Translations under genes and position numbers: made by a program
Notes under the pieces: model-generated
What the model was told of the DNA's origin: nothing
Database searches by the model: none
The model's input: only the letters and a program-made list of their open reading frames with translations
In this document: positions 46,332-53,952 of the stretch, piece after piece
Layout: the number at the start of each line of letters is the position of its first letter
Position numbering within the stretch: position 1 is the first letter of the stretch
NCBI GenBank assembly: GCA_016793165.1
Contig: JAEULA010000032.1
Span: forward strand, 62,001 to 126,000
Reading direction: 5' to 3'
From: Alphaproteobacteria bacterium
GTDB taxonomy: Bacteria > Pseudomonadota > Alphaproteobacteria > CACIAM-22H2
DNA length: 64,000 bases

Positions 46332-46376
46332 CGCCGCATCGCGATACCCATAAGGGCTGCATGTGGCGATGCGGCG
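46332..46376. promoter_or_regulatory. 11-bp perfect inverted repeat in divergent promoter region
   Basis: CGCCGCATCGC (46332-46342) and GCGATGCGGCG (46366-46376) are perfect inverted copies with 23 bp between them, lying in the gap between the Pat-like gene and the 2H phosphoesterase gene. The arm centres are 34 bp apart, about three helical turns, which would suit a dimeric regulator bound on one face. A cruciform or transcript hairpin is the alternative. Confidence 0.4.
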
Positions 46377-46498
46377 CATCGGGCGTCGCCGCCGCAGGGG
46401 GAGTCGCCCATGACGTGTGCATGCGCCGCCCGCTTCGTGCGCCGGACCTTGGCGTCGGGCCGGGCGAATGCCGCGGAACCGGTCGATCCGTTCGCGCG

Positions 46499-47023
46499 AT
46501 GAGCATCGCCGTCGCGGTGCCGCTGGACGACGTCGCGAGCGCCCGGATCGCGGCGGTCTGGGAGCGGCTCGCGCGGCGCGGCATTTCCGATTCGATGCCG
46601 AGGCTCGGGTATCGCCCGCACGTGACCCTGGCGGTGTTCGATGCGCTCGACGAGGCGGCCGCCGGCACCGCGCTCGCCGCGATCGCGGCGACGCAGCAGC
46701 CGTGGTCGAGCGCTCTCGCCGGACTCGGCGCCTTCGAGGCGCCGCGATCCGTGCTGTGGGCGCGGCCTGCCGTCGACGCGAGCCTCGCGTCGCTGCAGGC
46801 GAAGGTGGTCGCGTCGCTCGCGTCGCCGTGCCACCCGCACTACCGGCCGGACGCCTGGGTGCCGCATTGCACGCTTGCCGACGGGCTCTCCTCCGTGTCG
46901 CTCGCCCATGCACGCGAGCTGGTCGCCGACGCGGACGTCGCCGGATCGGTGCGCTATGCGTCGCTCGAGCTCGTGCGCTTTCCCCCGGTCGACGTCCGCG
47001 CGCGCTGGTCCTTCGCCTGCTGA
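46499..47023 (+). CDS. 2H phosphoesterase (2'-5' RNA ligase superfamily)
   Basis: A 174-residue protein with the two catalytic HxT motifs of the 2H superfamily: YRPHVTLAV (His41, Thr43) and WVPHCTLAD (His123, Thr125). Such enzymes hydrolyse 2',3'-cyclic or 2'-5' phosphodiester bonds in RNA or nucleotides; the specific substrate is unknown. It is different from the ThpR homologue at 56795. Start ATG at 46499; 17 bp separate its stop from the convergent kinase gene. Confidence 0.82.
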   Translation: MSIAVAVPLDDVASARIAAVWERLARRGISDSMPRLGYRPHVTLAVFDALDEAAAGTALAAIAATQQPWSSALAGLGAFEAPRSVLWARPAVDASLASLQAKVVASLASPCHPHYRPDAWVPHCTLADGLSSVSLAHARELVADADVAGSVRYASLELVRFPPVDVRARWSFAC

Positions 47024-47040
47024 GCCGCGGAGGCCCGCGC

Positions 47041-48237
47041 TCAGGCGCGCGGCAGCGTGATCCGGAAGACCGTGCCACCACCCTCGCGCGGCAGGCATCG
47101 CACCTCGCCCCCGTGCCGCGCCACGATCTGCCGCACGAGCGGCAGACCCAGGCCCCAGCTGCCGCTCGCTTCGGCCACGCCGCGCGGGCGATAGAACGGC
47201 TCGAAGACCCGTTCGCGCTCCGCCTCGGCGATGCCCGTGCCGCGATCGCGGACCTCGACGGCGACGCGTGCATCCTGCACCGACACGACGACGTCGACCG
47301 GAGCGCGGCCGTGACGCGCCGCATTGTCGATCAGGTTGCGCAGGGCGCGGCGCAGCAGCACCGGATCGCCGGCGACGATCGCGGCATCGCCGCCGGACTC
47401 GCTGCCGTAGGCGGCCGCCTCCTCCGCCGCCAGGGCGAGGACGTCGACATTCTCGCGGCGCAGGGCGTCGGCGGCCTGGTCGAGCCGGCTCGCGAGCAGG
47501 ATCTCCTCGATCAGGCCGTCGAGCTCGGCGAAGTTCCGCTCGATCTCCGCGGTGTTGCGCGTCTCGATCGCCATGCGCAGACGGGCGAGCGGCGAGCGCA
47601 GCTCGTGGCTGGCGTGGGCCAGCATCGTCTTGTGGGCGCCGATCAGGCCCTCGATGCGCGCGGCCGCACGGTTGAACGCGACCGCGACCGCGGCCACCTC
47701 GTCGCGTCCCTTCTCCTCGACGCGATGGTTGATTCGGCCGGAGCCCCAGAGCTCGACGCCGGCGCGCAGGCTCTCCAGCCGGCGCGTGAGCATGCGCACC
47801 ACCGGCAGTGCGGCGAGGCCGACGCCGAGCGCCACCAGCGCGATGAACCTGAAGCCGGTGAAGACGCCGGACCAGGGCGGTCCCTCGAGCTGCGCGCCGA
47901 TCCGACGCCCGTCGGCGAGCGGCATCATCCAGTGATGCCGCTCGTCGCGCTCGACTGAGTCGCCGGCGACGAGCTGGCGGCCCTGCGCGTCCGTCAGCGT
48001 GACGCGGCCGCGGACCGCGGCGGCGAGCCGCTCGATCGCCGCCTGCTGCACCTCGACGGGCGCATCGGCCGGCGGCAGCAGCGCGCCGGCCACGCGGGCC
48101 CCGAGATCGCGCAGTCGCGGCGATGCGGGGTCCCCGGTGAGCTTCCAGATCACCGCACCAAGGACGGCGACCAGCGCGAGCGACGCCAGCAGGGTGATGT
48201 AGATGTGCCAGAACAGCCGGCGGCCGGGTCGTCTCAT
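47041..48237 (-). CDS. CpxA-like sensor histidine kinase
   Basis: A 398-residue kinase with membrane segments at about 10-32 and 127-149, a periplasmic sensor loop (33-126), a HAMP domain (150-200), and a HisKA domain whose H-box LAHASHELRSPLARLRMAIE (His211) is of the CpxA/RstB subtype. HATPase motifs N-box LIDNAARHG and GLGLPLVRQI are intact. It overlaps its response-regulator gene by 4 bp. With the spy-like gene upstream, the set looks like an envelope-stress system; calling it CpxA is inference. Confidence 0.88.
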   Translation of the reverse strand: MRRPGRRLFWHIYITLLASLALVAVLGAVIWKLTGDPASPRLRDLGARVAGALLPPADAPVEVQQAAIERLAAAVRGRVTLTDAQGRQLVAGDSVERDERHHWMMPLADGRRIGAQLEGPPWSGVFTGFRFIALVALGVGLAALPVVRMLTRRLESLRAGVELWGSGRINHRVEEKGRDEVAAVAVAFNRAAARIEGLIGAHKTMLAHASHELRSPLARLRMAIETRNTAEIERNFAELDGLIEEILLASRLDQAADALRRENVDVLALAAEEAAAYGSESGGDAAIVAGDPVLLRRALRNLIDNAARHGRAPVDVVVSVQDARVAVEVRDRGTGIAEAERERVFEPFYRPRGVAEASGSWGLGLPLVRQIVARHGGEVRCLPREGGGTVFRITLPRA

Positions 48238-48935
48238 GCGCCGCCCTCCGGCGTGCGGGCGAAGACGTAGCCCGCCCCGCGCACGGTGATGATCCGGCGC
48301 GGGTGCTTGGGATCGTCCTCGATCGCCGCGCGGATGCGCGAGATGTGGACGTCGATGGAGCGGTCGAAGGCCTCGAGGCTCTCGCCCTTCACCAGGTCCA
48401 TCAGCTGGTCGCGCGAGACGACGCGTCCCGCATGCTCGGCCAGCGCCACGAGCAGGTCGAACTGGTGGCTGGTCAACGGCTTCTCGGCGCCGTCGAGCCG
48501 CACGCGGCGGGAGCCGCGATCGATCTCCAGCCGCCCGAAGCGCAGAGGCGGCGCGGCATTGGCGCTGCCGCCCTGCCGGCGCCGCAGGATCGCCTTGAGC
48601 CGCGCGAGCAGCTCGCGCGGATTGAAGGGTTTGGGCAGGTAGTCGTCGGCACCGAGTTCGAGGCCGACGATGCGATCGGTGTCGTCGCCGCGCGCGGTCA
48701 GCATCAGGATCGGCACGTCGGAGACCGCGCGGAGCCGCCGGCAGACCTCGAAGCCATCGAGATCCGGCAGCATCACGTCCAGCACGACGGCATCGACGGG
48801 CTGGCGGGTCGCCAGCGCAAGGCCCTGCGTGCCGTCCAGGCGATGCTCGACCGTGTAGCCGGCTGCCGCGAGGTACTCGACGACCATGGTCGCCAGGCGC
48901 TTGTCGTCGTCGATGATCAGGATGCGCTCGGGCAT
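48234..48935 (-). CDS. OmpR-family response regulator (CpxR-like)
   Basis: A 233-residue regulator. The receiver has the acidic pair D10/D11, phospho-acceptor Asp53 in VVLDVMLPDLDGFEVC, and Lys in YLPKPFNPREL. The winged-helix domain ends in FDRSIDVHISRIRAAI. The stop overlaps the kinase start. It probably controls the spy-like gene 225 bp upstream, where a tandem GTAAA-type box is present. Confidence 0.92.
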   Translation of the reverse strand: MPERILIIDDDKRLATMVVEYLAAAGYTVEHRLDGTQGLALATRQPVDAVVLDVMLPDLDGFEVCRRLRAVSDVPILMLTARGDDTDRIVGLELGADDYLPKPFNPRELLARLKAILRRRQGGSANAAPPLRFGRLEIDRGSRRVRLDGAEKPLTSHQFDLLVALAEHAGRVVSRDQLMDLVKGESLEAFDRSIDVHISRIRAAIEDDPKHPRRIITVRGAGYVFARTPEGGA

Positions 48936-49112
48936 GGGCCGCAGACTAGGCGGGAGGCGGGGCGCCTCGCCACGACTCTACCCCGGTCGCTTCGCGGTCC
49001 GTCCCCCTCGCGTGCGGGGTGCTGGGTGCGGGCCACGGGGCGGCCAGGGGAGGTGCGGCGTCGCGGCTTCCGGCGCGGCTCGACCGGGTTCGTTCGCCGA
49101 GCGTCGCCGCTT

Positions 49113-49141
49113 CCCCTGGCGCCGTCCGTCGGCGCCAGGGG
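49113..49141 (-). terminator. 11-bp perfect hairpin after the spy-like gene
   Basis: CCCCTGGCGCC-gtccgtc-GGCGCCAGGGG lies 19 nt past the stop of the spy-like gene and before the response-regulator gene. It lacks a U-tract. It may reduce read-through, giving a higher level of the spy-like mRNA than of the kinase operon, or protect the 3' end. Confidence 0.5.
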
Positions 49142-49159
49142 TGAGCCGCGCGGGACGTT

Positions 49160-49744
49160 TCAGCGGCGCGGGCCCCAGCGGTGCTCCGCCATCGCCTGCG
49201 CGAGCTTCTCGCGCTGTTCCGGCGTGAGCACCTCGGCGATGTCGAGCACGGCCTTCATCATCCGCTTCGAGGCCTGCTCGTGCATCGCGATCTGCCCGGC
49301 GCGAAGCTTCTCCAGCGCATCGCGGTCGATGGTCGGCGCGGCGACGAGCTTGATGCTCTCCTGCCGTGCCATCCGGCCCTCCTCGCGCATCGGCAGCAGA
49401 TCCTTGAGCGCGCCGGCGACGATGGCCTGGACGCGCTCCTGCTGGTCCGACGTCGCGTCGATCCGGCGCAGCATCTGCCGCGTCATCAGCTGCGCCCACT
49501 CGGTGGCGTTTTGGGGATCGAAGGCCGCGCCATGGCCGTGATGGCCGCCCCAGCCGTGATGGCCGCCCCACGGGCGGGGCTGGGCGTGGGTGAAATAGGC
49601 GCCGGCGCTTGCCAGCGCGACGGCGATGCCGCTCCCGAACAGCACGCGCCGCGTCCAGCGCCAGCGCCGCTTGCGGCCGTGCTCGTCGCCGGTCGGAGCC
49701 GCGGGGCTCGGGGTCGCGGGCGTCGGGGTCGTGTCGTTCGTCAT
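49160..49744 (-). CDS. Spy/CpxP-like periplasmic protein
   Basis: A 194-residue protein with an unusual N-terminus: about 30 polar residues, then a hydrophobic segment (33-50) that is either an uncleaved anchor or a signal ending near THAQ. A His/Gly-rich stretch (58-72) follows, and the rest is helical with the LTxxQ-type motif VLTPEQREKLAQA (172-184). Spy and CpxP are periplasmic chaperone/stress-inhibitor proteins induced by Cpx-type systems. AGGAG precedes the ATG. It heads a set with CpxR- and CpxA-like genes. Confidence 0.83.
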   Translation of the reverse strand: MTNDTTPTPATPSPAAPTGDEHGRKRRWRWTRRVLFGSGIAVALASAGAYFTHAQPRPWGGHHGWGGHHGHGAAFDPQNATEWAQLMTRQMLRRIDATSDQQERVQAIVAGALKDLLPMREEGRMARQESIKLVAAPTIDRDALEKLRAGQIAMHEQASKRMMKAVLDIAEVLTPEQREKLAQAMAEHRWGPRR

Positions 49745-49817
49745 GGTTCTTCTCCTCTTGCTGGCGCGACGATGGGTGCCGCGCAGGGAGAAGATGGCCG
49801 TGGCGCGTTTCTCGCCT

Positions 49818-50654
49818 TCACGACCTTTGTAAAGATTTGTGAAGCGGTTCTCGGCCCTGCGCCATCTCGCCGAGCGCCCGGGCGGTGGCGTCGTCGGCGG
49901 GAAAGAACGTCTCCAGGGCGAGTTCGGCGAGGGTCAGGTCGACCGGCGTACCGAAGACGGTGATCGTGCTGATGAAGGACAGCGGTCCCGCCGGCGTGCG
50001 CAGGCGCAGCGGCACCGCGATGCCGGCGAGGTCGTCGGCGCCCACGTGCGGGCCGGCGCCGTCGGGCGTCGGATAGCCGCGCAACTCCTCGAGCAGGGCA
50101 GCAAGCGCGTCGTCGCCGCTGATCGCGATCTGGCGCTGCAGCCGCGCCAGCAGGTGCGCGCGCAGCTCGGCGAAATTGACGATCCGCGGCGCGAGTCCGC
50201 GCGGATGCAGGGCGATGCGCAGCACGTTGGGCGCGCTGCCGAGCAGCGATTCGTCGACCCCGGCGAGAAGCGGCGCGACCGCGCGGTTCGCCATGACCAG
50301 GGACCAGTGCCGGTCGACGGCCAGGGCCGGGCAGGGCTCGTGCGCCGCGAGAATGGTCTCGATCGCCCGCCGCGCGACGGCCATCGACGCGTGCGCGAGC
50401 GGCCGCTCCGGATAGGCCGGCGCGAATCCGGCGGCGGCGAGGATCGCGTTGCGGTCGCGCGGCGGCACGTCCAGCCGCTCGGCGAGGCGCAGCACCATGT
50501 CGCGGCTGGGTCGCGCGCGACCGGTCTCGAGGAAGCTGAGATGACGCGCGGAGATCTCGGCATCGAGGGCGAGGCCGAGCTGGCTCAGGCGGCGACGGCG
50601 GCGCCATTCGCGCAGCAGCGTGCCGACGGGCGGCGAGGGGGCGGCGGGGATCAT
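49818..50654 (-). CDS. XRE family regulator with MmyB-like ligand-binding domain
   Basis: A 278-residue repressor-type regulator. Residues 12-70 are a helix-turn-helix (LREWRRRRRLSQLGLALDAE, then ISARHLSFLETGRARPSRDMV), and residues about 85-270 match the MmyB-like PAS-related ligand-binding domain (WSLVMANRAVAPLL). It is divergent from a small membrane-protein gene, with a dyad ATTACC-N5-GGTAAT in the shared promoter. Its last codons (CTT CAC AAA TCT TTA CAA AGG) are AT-rich and overlap a candidate Cpx-type box for the downstream spy-like gene. Confidence 0.9.
   Translation of the reverse strand: MIPAAPSPPVGTLLREWRRRRRLSQLGLALDAEISARHLSFLETGRARPSRDMVLRLAERLDVPPRDRNAILAAAGFAPAYPERPLAHASMAVARRAIETILAAHEPCPALAVDRHWSLVMANRAVAPLLAGVDESLLGSAPNVLRIALHPRGLAPRIVNFAELRAHLLARLQRQIAISGDDALAALLEELRGYPTPDGAGPHVGADDLAGIAVPLRLRTPAGPLSFISTITVFGTPVDLTLAELALETFFPADDATARALGEMAQGREPLHKSLQRS
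49829..49843 (-). promoter_or_regulatory. tandem GTAAA-type box (CpxR-like) upstream of the spy-like gene
   Basis: GTAAA-gattt-GTGAA matches the CpxR consensus GTAAA-N5-GTAAA with a single mismatch and exact 10-nt period. It lies 85-99 bp before the spy-like ATG at 49744 and inside the 3' end of the XRE gene. OmpR-family regulators bind such tandem repeats, so the adjacent regulator is the natural candidate. Confidence 0.55.
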
Positions 50655-50691
50655 GGTCCGGCTGCGATAGCCCAGCCGGCGCCGCGAGGCC

Positions 50692-50708
50692 ATTACCTCG
50701 CGGGTAAT
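50692..50708. promoter_or_regulatory. operator-like dyad ATTACC-N5-GGTAAT
   Basis: A perfect 6-bp dyad with a 5-bp centre in the divergent region between the XRE regulator (start at 50654) and the membrane-protein gene (start at 50788). Its AT-rich arms stand out from the GC-rich surroundings, as expected for an operator of the adjacent regulator. Confidence 0.5.
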
Positions 50709-50787
50709 CGACGCGTCGCGGCGGCGAGGCGCATATCGCCGTCGCGGACCGCATGGCGCGGCCGCCGCCTCGCAGAAGGAGATCCCG

Positions 50788-51192
50788 ATGTCGTCGTCCG
50801 TTCCCGTCTCGTCCTTCCTCCACCGCGTACTCCTGGCCGATGCCGTTCTCAGCGGCGCGACCGGCCTGCTGATGGCGGTCGCGGCCGCGCCGCTCGGCCG
50901 GCTCCTCGGCCTGTCGCCGGTGCTGCTGCTCGCGGCCGGCGTGATCTGCGTCGGATTCGCGGCGCTCGTCGGCGCGTTGGCGCGGCGCGACCGGATCGCG
51001 CGCGGGTTGCTGTGGTTCGTCGTCGTCGGCAATGCGATGTGGGCCATCGACAGCGTCGTCCTGCTGATCACGGGTTGGGTCGATCCGACCGTCCTCGGAA
51101 TCGCCTTCGTCCTGTTCCAGGCGGCGGTCGTGGCGGTGCTCGCCGAGCTCCAGTTCATGGGGCTTCGCCGCGCGGCCCTGACGGCCGCGTGA
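50788..51192 (+). CDS. small four-helix membrane protein of unknown function
   Basis: A 134-residue protein with four predicted membrane segments (about 12-34, 43-65, 72-94, 101-122) and short loops. No catalytic motif is visible. AAGGAG lies 8 nt upstream of the ATG. It is divergent from the XRE regulator and is its most likely target. Similar small membrane proteins occur next to MmyB-type regulators, but I know of no function. Confidence 0.75.
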   Translation: MSSSVPVSSFLHRVLLADAVLSGATGLLMAVAAAPLGRLLGLSPVLLLAAGVICVGFAALVGALARRDRIARGLLWFVVVGNAMWAIDSVVLLITGWVDPTVLGIAFVLFQAAVVAVLAELQFMGLRRAALTAA

Positions 51193-51208
51193 CGGTCGCC
51201 AGGGAGGT

Positions 51209-51808
51209 TCAGCGCGCGTGCGCGAGCAGGGCGCGCACGCGCGCGCGCAGCGCCGGCAGGACCTCGCGCGCGAACCAGGGATTGGCCTTGAGCCAGCCGG
51301 TGTTGCGCCATGACGGATGCGGCAGCGGCAGGAGCGCGGGCGCGTAGTCGCGCCAGGCGCGCACGGTCGCGGTCAGCGACTCCCGGCGCCGTGCGCCCAG
51401 GTAATGCGCCTGCGCGTACTGCCCGACGAGCAGGATCAGCTCGACGCTGGGCATCAGCGGCAGGATCGCGGGATGCCAGGTCGGCGCGCAGATCTTCACC
51501 GGCGGCAGGTCGCCGCCCTTGGCATCCTGCCCGGGAAAGCACAGCCCCATCGGCATCAGTGCCAGGGCCGGGTGGTCGTAGAAGGTCGGCCGGTCGACGC
51601 CGAGCCAGTCGCGCAGCCGGTCGCCGCTCGCGTCGTCGAACGGAAGCCCGGACTCGTGCACCTTCGTGCCGGGCGCCTGGCTGACGATCAGCAGCCGCGC
51701 ACCGAACTTCACGCGCAGCACCGGCCGCGGCGCATGCGGCAGCGTGTCGGCACAGAGCCGGCAGGCCTGCGCCTTGCGGATCGCGCGGGCGAGCTTCGCC
51801 GCGGTCAT
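51209..51808 (-). CDS. uracil-DNA glycosylase family protein, probably [4Fe-4S] type
   Basis: A 199-residue protein. Motif 1 VSQAPGTKVHESGLPF (residues 42-57), then DDASGDRLRDWLG, and motif 2 LPHPSWRN near residue 160 mark the UDG superfamily. Cysteines at 16, 19, 90 and 107 have the spacing of the iron-sulfur site in family 4/5 glycosylases. It would remove uracil or another damaged base from DNA. The start overlaps the sirtuin stop as ATGA. Confidence 0.85.
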   Translation of the reverse strand: MTAAKLARAIRKAQACRLCADTLPHAPRPVLRVKFGARLLIVSQAPGTKVHESGLPFDDASGDRLRDWLGVDRPTFYDHPALALMPMGLCFPGQDAKGGDLPPVKICAPTWHPAILPLMPSVELILLVGQYAQAHYLGARRRESLTATVRAWRDYAPALLPLPHPSWRNTGWLKANPWFAREVLPALRARVRALLAHAR

Positions 51809-52524
51809 CGCCGGAGCAGCCGCTCGACGAAGGCCGGCACGATCTCGGTCGCCGGCCCGTAGTCGCTCTCTTCGAACAGCGTGGCGCCCTGCGAGGGCTC
51901 GAGGTTGAGCTCGACGGTGCGCGCGCCTGCCGCGCGCGCCTCGGCGACGAAGCCGGCTGCGGGATAGACGTTGCCCGACGTGCCGATCGAGACGAACAGG
52001 CCGCAGCGCTTGAGGGCGGCGTAGATCTCGACCATGAACAGCGGCATCTCGCCGAACCAGACGACATGCGGGCGCAGCGTGCCCGTCGAGCCGCAGTCCG
52101 CGCAGCGCGAGTCCGGCGCGAGGTCGACGCGCCACGCCGGCTCGGCGCCGCAGTCGACGCAGCGCGCCTTGAGCAGCTCGCCGTGCATGTGGCGGAGATT
52201 GCGGCTGCCGGCGCGCTCGTGCAGGTCGTCGATGTTCTGCGTCACCAGCAGCACGCCGCCCGGCCAGTCGCGCTCGAGCCGCGCGAGCGCGACATGCGCC
52301 GCATTGGGCCGGATTGCCGGATCGAGCAGGCCGCTCCGGCGGGTGTTGTAGAAGGCCTGGACGCGCGCCGGATCGCGGGCGAAGGCCGCGGGCGTGGCGA
52401 CGTCCTCGATGCGCACCGTGGCCCAGATGCCGTCCGCGTCGCGAAAGGTGTGAAGGCCCGATTCCTTGGAGATCCCGGCGCCGGTTAGGATGACGACCGG
52501 CGCGTCTCGCTCGATGGCTGTCAT
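51805..52524 (-). CDS. cobB: NAD-dependent protein deacylase, sirtuin (CobB-like)
   Basis: A 239-residue sirtuin. NAD-binding GAGIS (15-19) and QNID (96-99), catalytic His114 in HGEL, and zinc-binding cysteines 122, 125, 141 and 144 are all present. The Tyr59-x-x-Arg62 pair (YNTR) is the marker of class III sirtuins that remove succinyl and other acidic acyl groups as well as acetyl. I chose ATG at 52524 (MTAIERD); an earlier ATG at 52551 is less family-like. The Pat-like acyltransferase at 43625 is a plausible counterpart. Confidence 0.93.
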   Translation of the reverse strand: MTAIERDAPVVILTGAGISKESGLHTFRDADGIWATVRIEDVATPAAFARDPARVQAFYNTRRSGLLDPAIRPNAAHVALARLERDWPGGVLLVTQNIDDLHERAGSRNLRHMHGELLKARCVDCGAEPAWRVDLAPDSRCADCGSTGTLRPHVVWFGEMPLFMVEIYAALKRCGLFVSIGTSGNVYPAAGFVAEARAAGARTVELNLEPSQGATLFEESDYGPATEIVPAFVERLLRR

Positions 52525-53044
52525 GGTCCAGGACTCTGGGAAGCTCCTCACATCAGGTCAACGCCGCGCCGTGCTCTTCGTGTGCACGGGCAACATCTGC
52601 CGCTCGCCGACCGCCGAGGGCATGTTCCGCGCGATGGTCGAGCGCGCCGGCCTCGTCGAGGCGATCGACATCGATTCCTGCGGCACCCACGGCTACCACG
52701 TCGGCGAGCGGCCGCACCCGCCCTCGGTCTTCGAGGCCAAGCGGCGGGGGTACGACATCTCGCAGCTGCGCGCGCGCCCGCTGCTGCCCGGCGACTACGA
52801 CATGTTCGACCTCATGCTCGCCTGCGATGCCGGCCATCGCCGGATCCTGGAGAGCCGCGCCCCGGTCCGCGCGCGCGGCCGGGTGCGCATGCTCATGGAC
52901 TTCGCCCCCGATCACGGCGTGCGCGACATCCCCGACCCGTGGGGCGGCGAGGAGACCGACTACCGGCTCGCCGCAGACCTCATCGAGGCCGCCTGCGAGG
53001 GCCTGCTTGCGCATGTCCGCCGGGAGATCGGCGCGGCACCGTGA
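52523..53044 (+). CDS. low-molecular-weight protein-tyrosine phosphatase
   Basis: A 173-residue protein with the P-loop CTGNICRSP (C21 to R27, CX5R) and the acid Asp in the DPW segment of IPDPWGGEETDYRLA. LMW phosphatases dephosphorylate phosphotyrosine or phosphoarginine on proteins. The start is uncertain: ATG at 52523 shares the tetranucleotide CATG with the divergent sirtuin start, with alternatives at 52514 (ATG) and 52571 (GTG). If the first is used the two genes leave no room for separate leaders. Confidence 0.88.
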   Translation: MVQDSGKLLTSGQRRAVLFVCTGNICRSPTAEGMFRAMVERAGLVEAIDIDSCGTHGYHVGERPHPPSVFEAKRRGYDISQLRARPLLPGDYDMFDLMLACDAGHRRILESRAPVRARGRVRMLMDFAPDHGVRDIPDPWGGEETDYRLAADLIEAACEGLLAHVRREIGAAP

Positions 53045-53135
53045 TCGCCCCGGCCTGCGCAGGCACGCGCAAGCTCGTGGCGCGTCCGCGACGACCGGTT
53101 CTAGAGTCGAGGCTCGAGCCACGAAGGAGGGACAG

Positions 53136-53852
53136 ATGATGGCGAGACGGCGGGTATTGGCAGGCGTCGGCGGCGCGATCGCGGCGGCCGCGGGCGGCAA
53201 GGCGCTGGCGCAGGCGGGCGCGACGAAGCCGGGGGCGAGCGACGCGCTGATCGTGGTCGATGTGCAGAACTGCTTCACGCCGGGAGGCAGCCTCGCGGTG
53301 CCGAAGGGCGACGAGGTCGTGCCGGTCATCAACAAGCTGGCCAAGGCGTTCCGCTGGGTCGTGCTGACGCAGGACTGGCACACGCCGAACCACGCGTCCT
53401 TCGCGTCCTCGCATGCCGGCAAGAAGCCGTTCGAGGTGACGAAGATGCCCTACGGCAACCAGGTGCTGTGGCCGGACCATTGCGTGCAGGGCACCGAGGG
53501 CGCGGCGCTGCACAAGGACCTCGCGATTGCCCACGCGCAGCTCGTGATCCGCAAGGGGTACAACCCTGCGGTCGACAGCTACTCGGCCTTCATCGAGGCG
53601 GATCGCAAGACGAAGACCGGGCTCGACGCCTGGCTCAAGGCCAAGGGCATCAAGCGCGTCTTCTGCTGCGGCCTCGCGACGGACTTCTGCGTCGCCTGGA
53701 CGGCGCAGGACGCGCGCAAGCTGGGCTTCCAGTCGGTCGTCATCGAGGACGCATCGCGCGCCATCGACCTCGACGGCTCGCTCGCCAAGGCGTGGGATGC
53801 GATGACGAAGGCAGGCGTCGGGCGGATCCAGTCCGCCGCGATCGCGGCCTGA
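53136..53852 (+). CDS. nicotinamidase (isochorismatase family) with export signal
   Basis: A 238-residue PncA-type hydrolase converting nicotinamide to nicotinate. The catalytic triad Asp42 (VVDVQNCF), Lys140 (IRKGYNPAVDSYS) and Cys185 (GLATDFCV) and metal ligands Asp80, His82, His86 (DWHTPNH) are all visible. Unlike cytoplasmic PncA it has an N-terminal RRR-plus-hydrophobic stretch (residues 4-26, ending ALAQA) that looks like a Tat-type or Sec signal. GGAGG precedes the ATG. Proximity to a sirtuin, which releases nicotinamide, is suggestive. Confidence 0.9.
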   Translation: MMARRRVLAGVGGAIAAAAGGKALAQAGATKPGASDALIVVDVQNCFTPGGSLAVPKGDEVVPVINKLAKAFRWVVLTQDWHTPNHASFASSHAGKKPFEVTKMPYGNQVLWPDHCVQGTEGAALHKDLAIAHAQLVIRKGYNPAVDSYSAFIEADRKTKTGLDAWLKAKGIKRVFCCGLATDFCVAWTAQDARKLGFQSVVIEDASRAIDLDGSLAKAWDAMTKAGVGRIQSAAIAA

Positions 53853-53876
53853 GCGCGGCCGCCCCGGTCCAGCGCC

Positions 53877-53932
53877 GCTCGGGAGTTTCCCCGCCCATCC
53901 GGACTCGCCGGGATGCGGGCGGGCTCCCGAGC
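53877..53932. terminator. long imperfect hairpin between convergent genes
   Basis: GCTCGGGAG pairs with CTCCCGAGC, then after a 4-nt bulge CCCGCCC pairs with GGGCGGG, then ATCC with GGAT around a 10-nt loop. The structure spans 56 nt and lies between the nicotinamidase stop (53852) and the stop of the small convergent gene (53953). No U-run is present. Confidence 0.5.
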
Positions 53933-53952
53933 GCCGAAGCTGCGGCGTCGCG

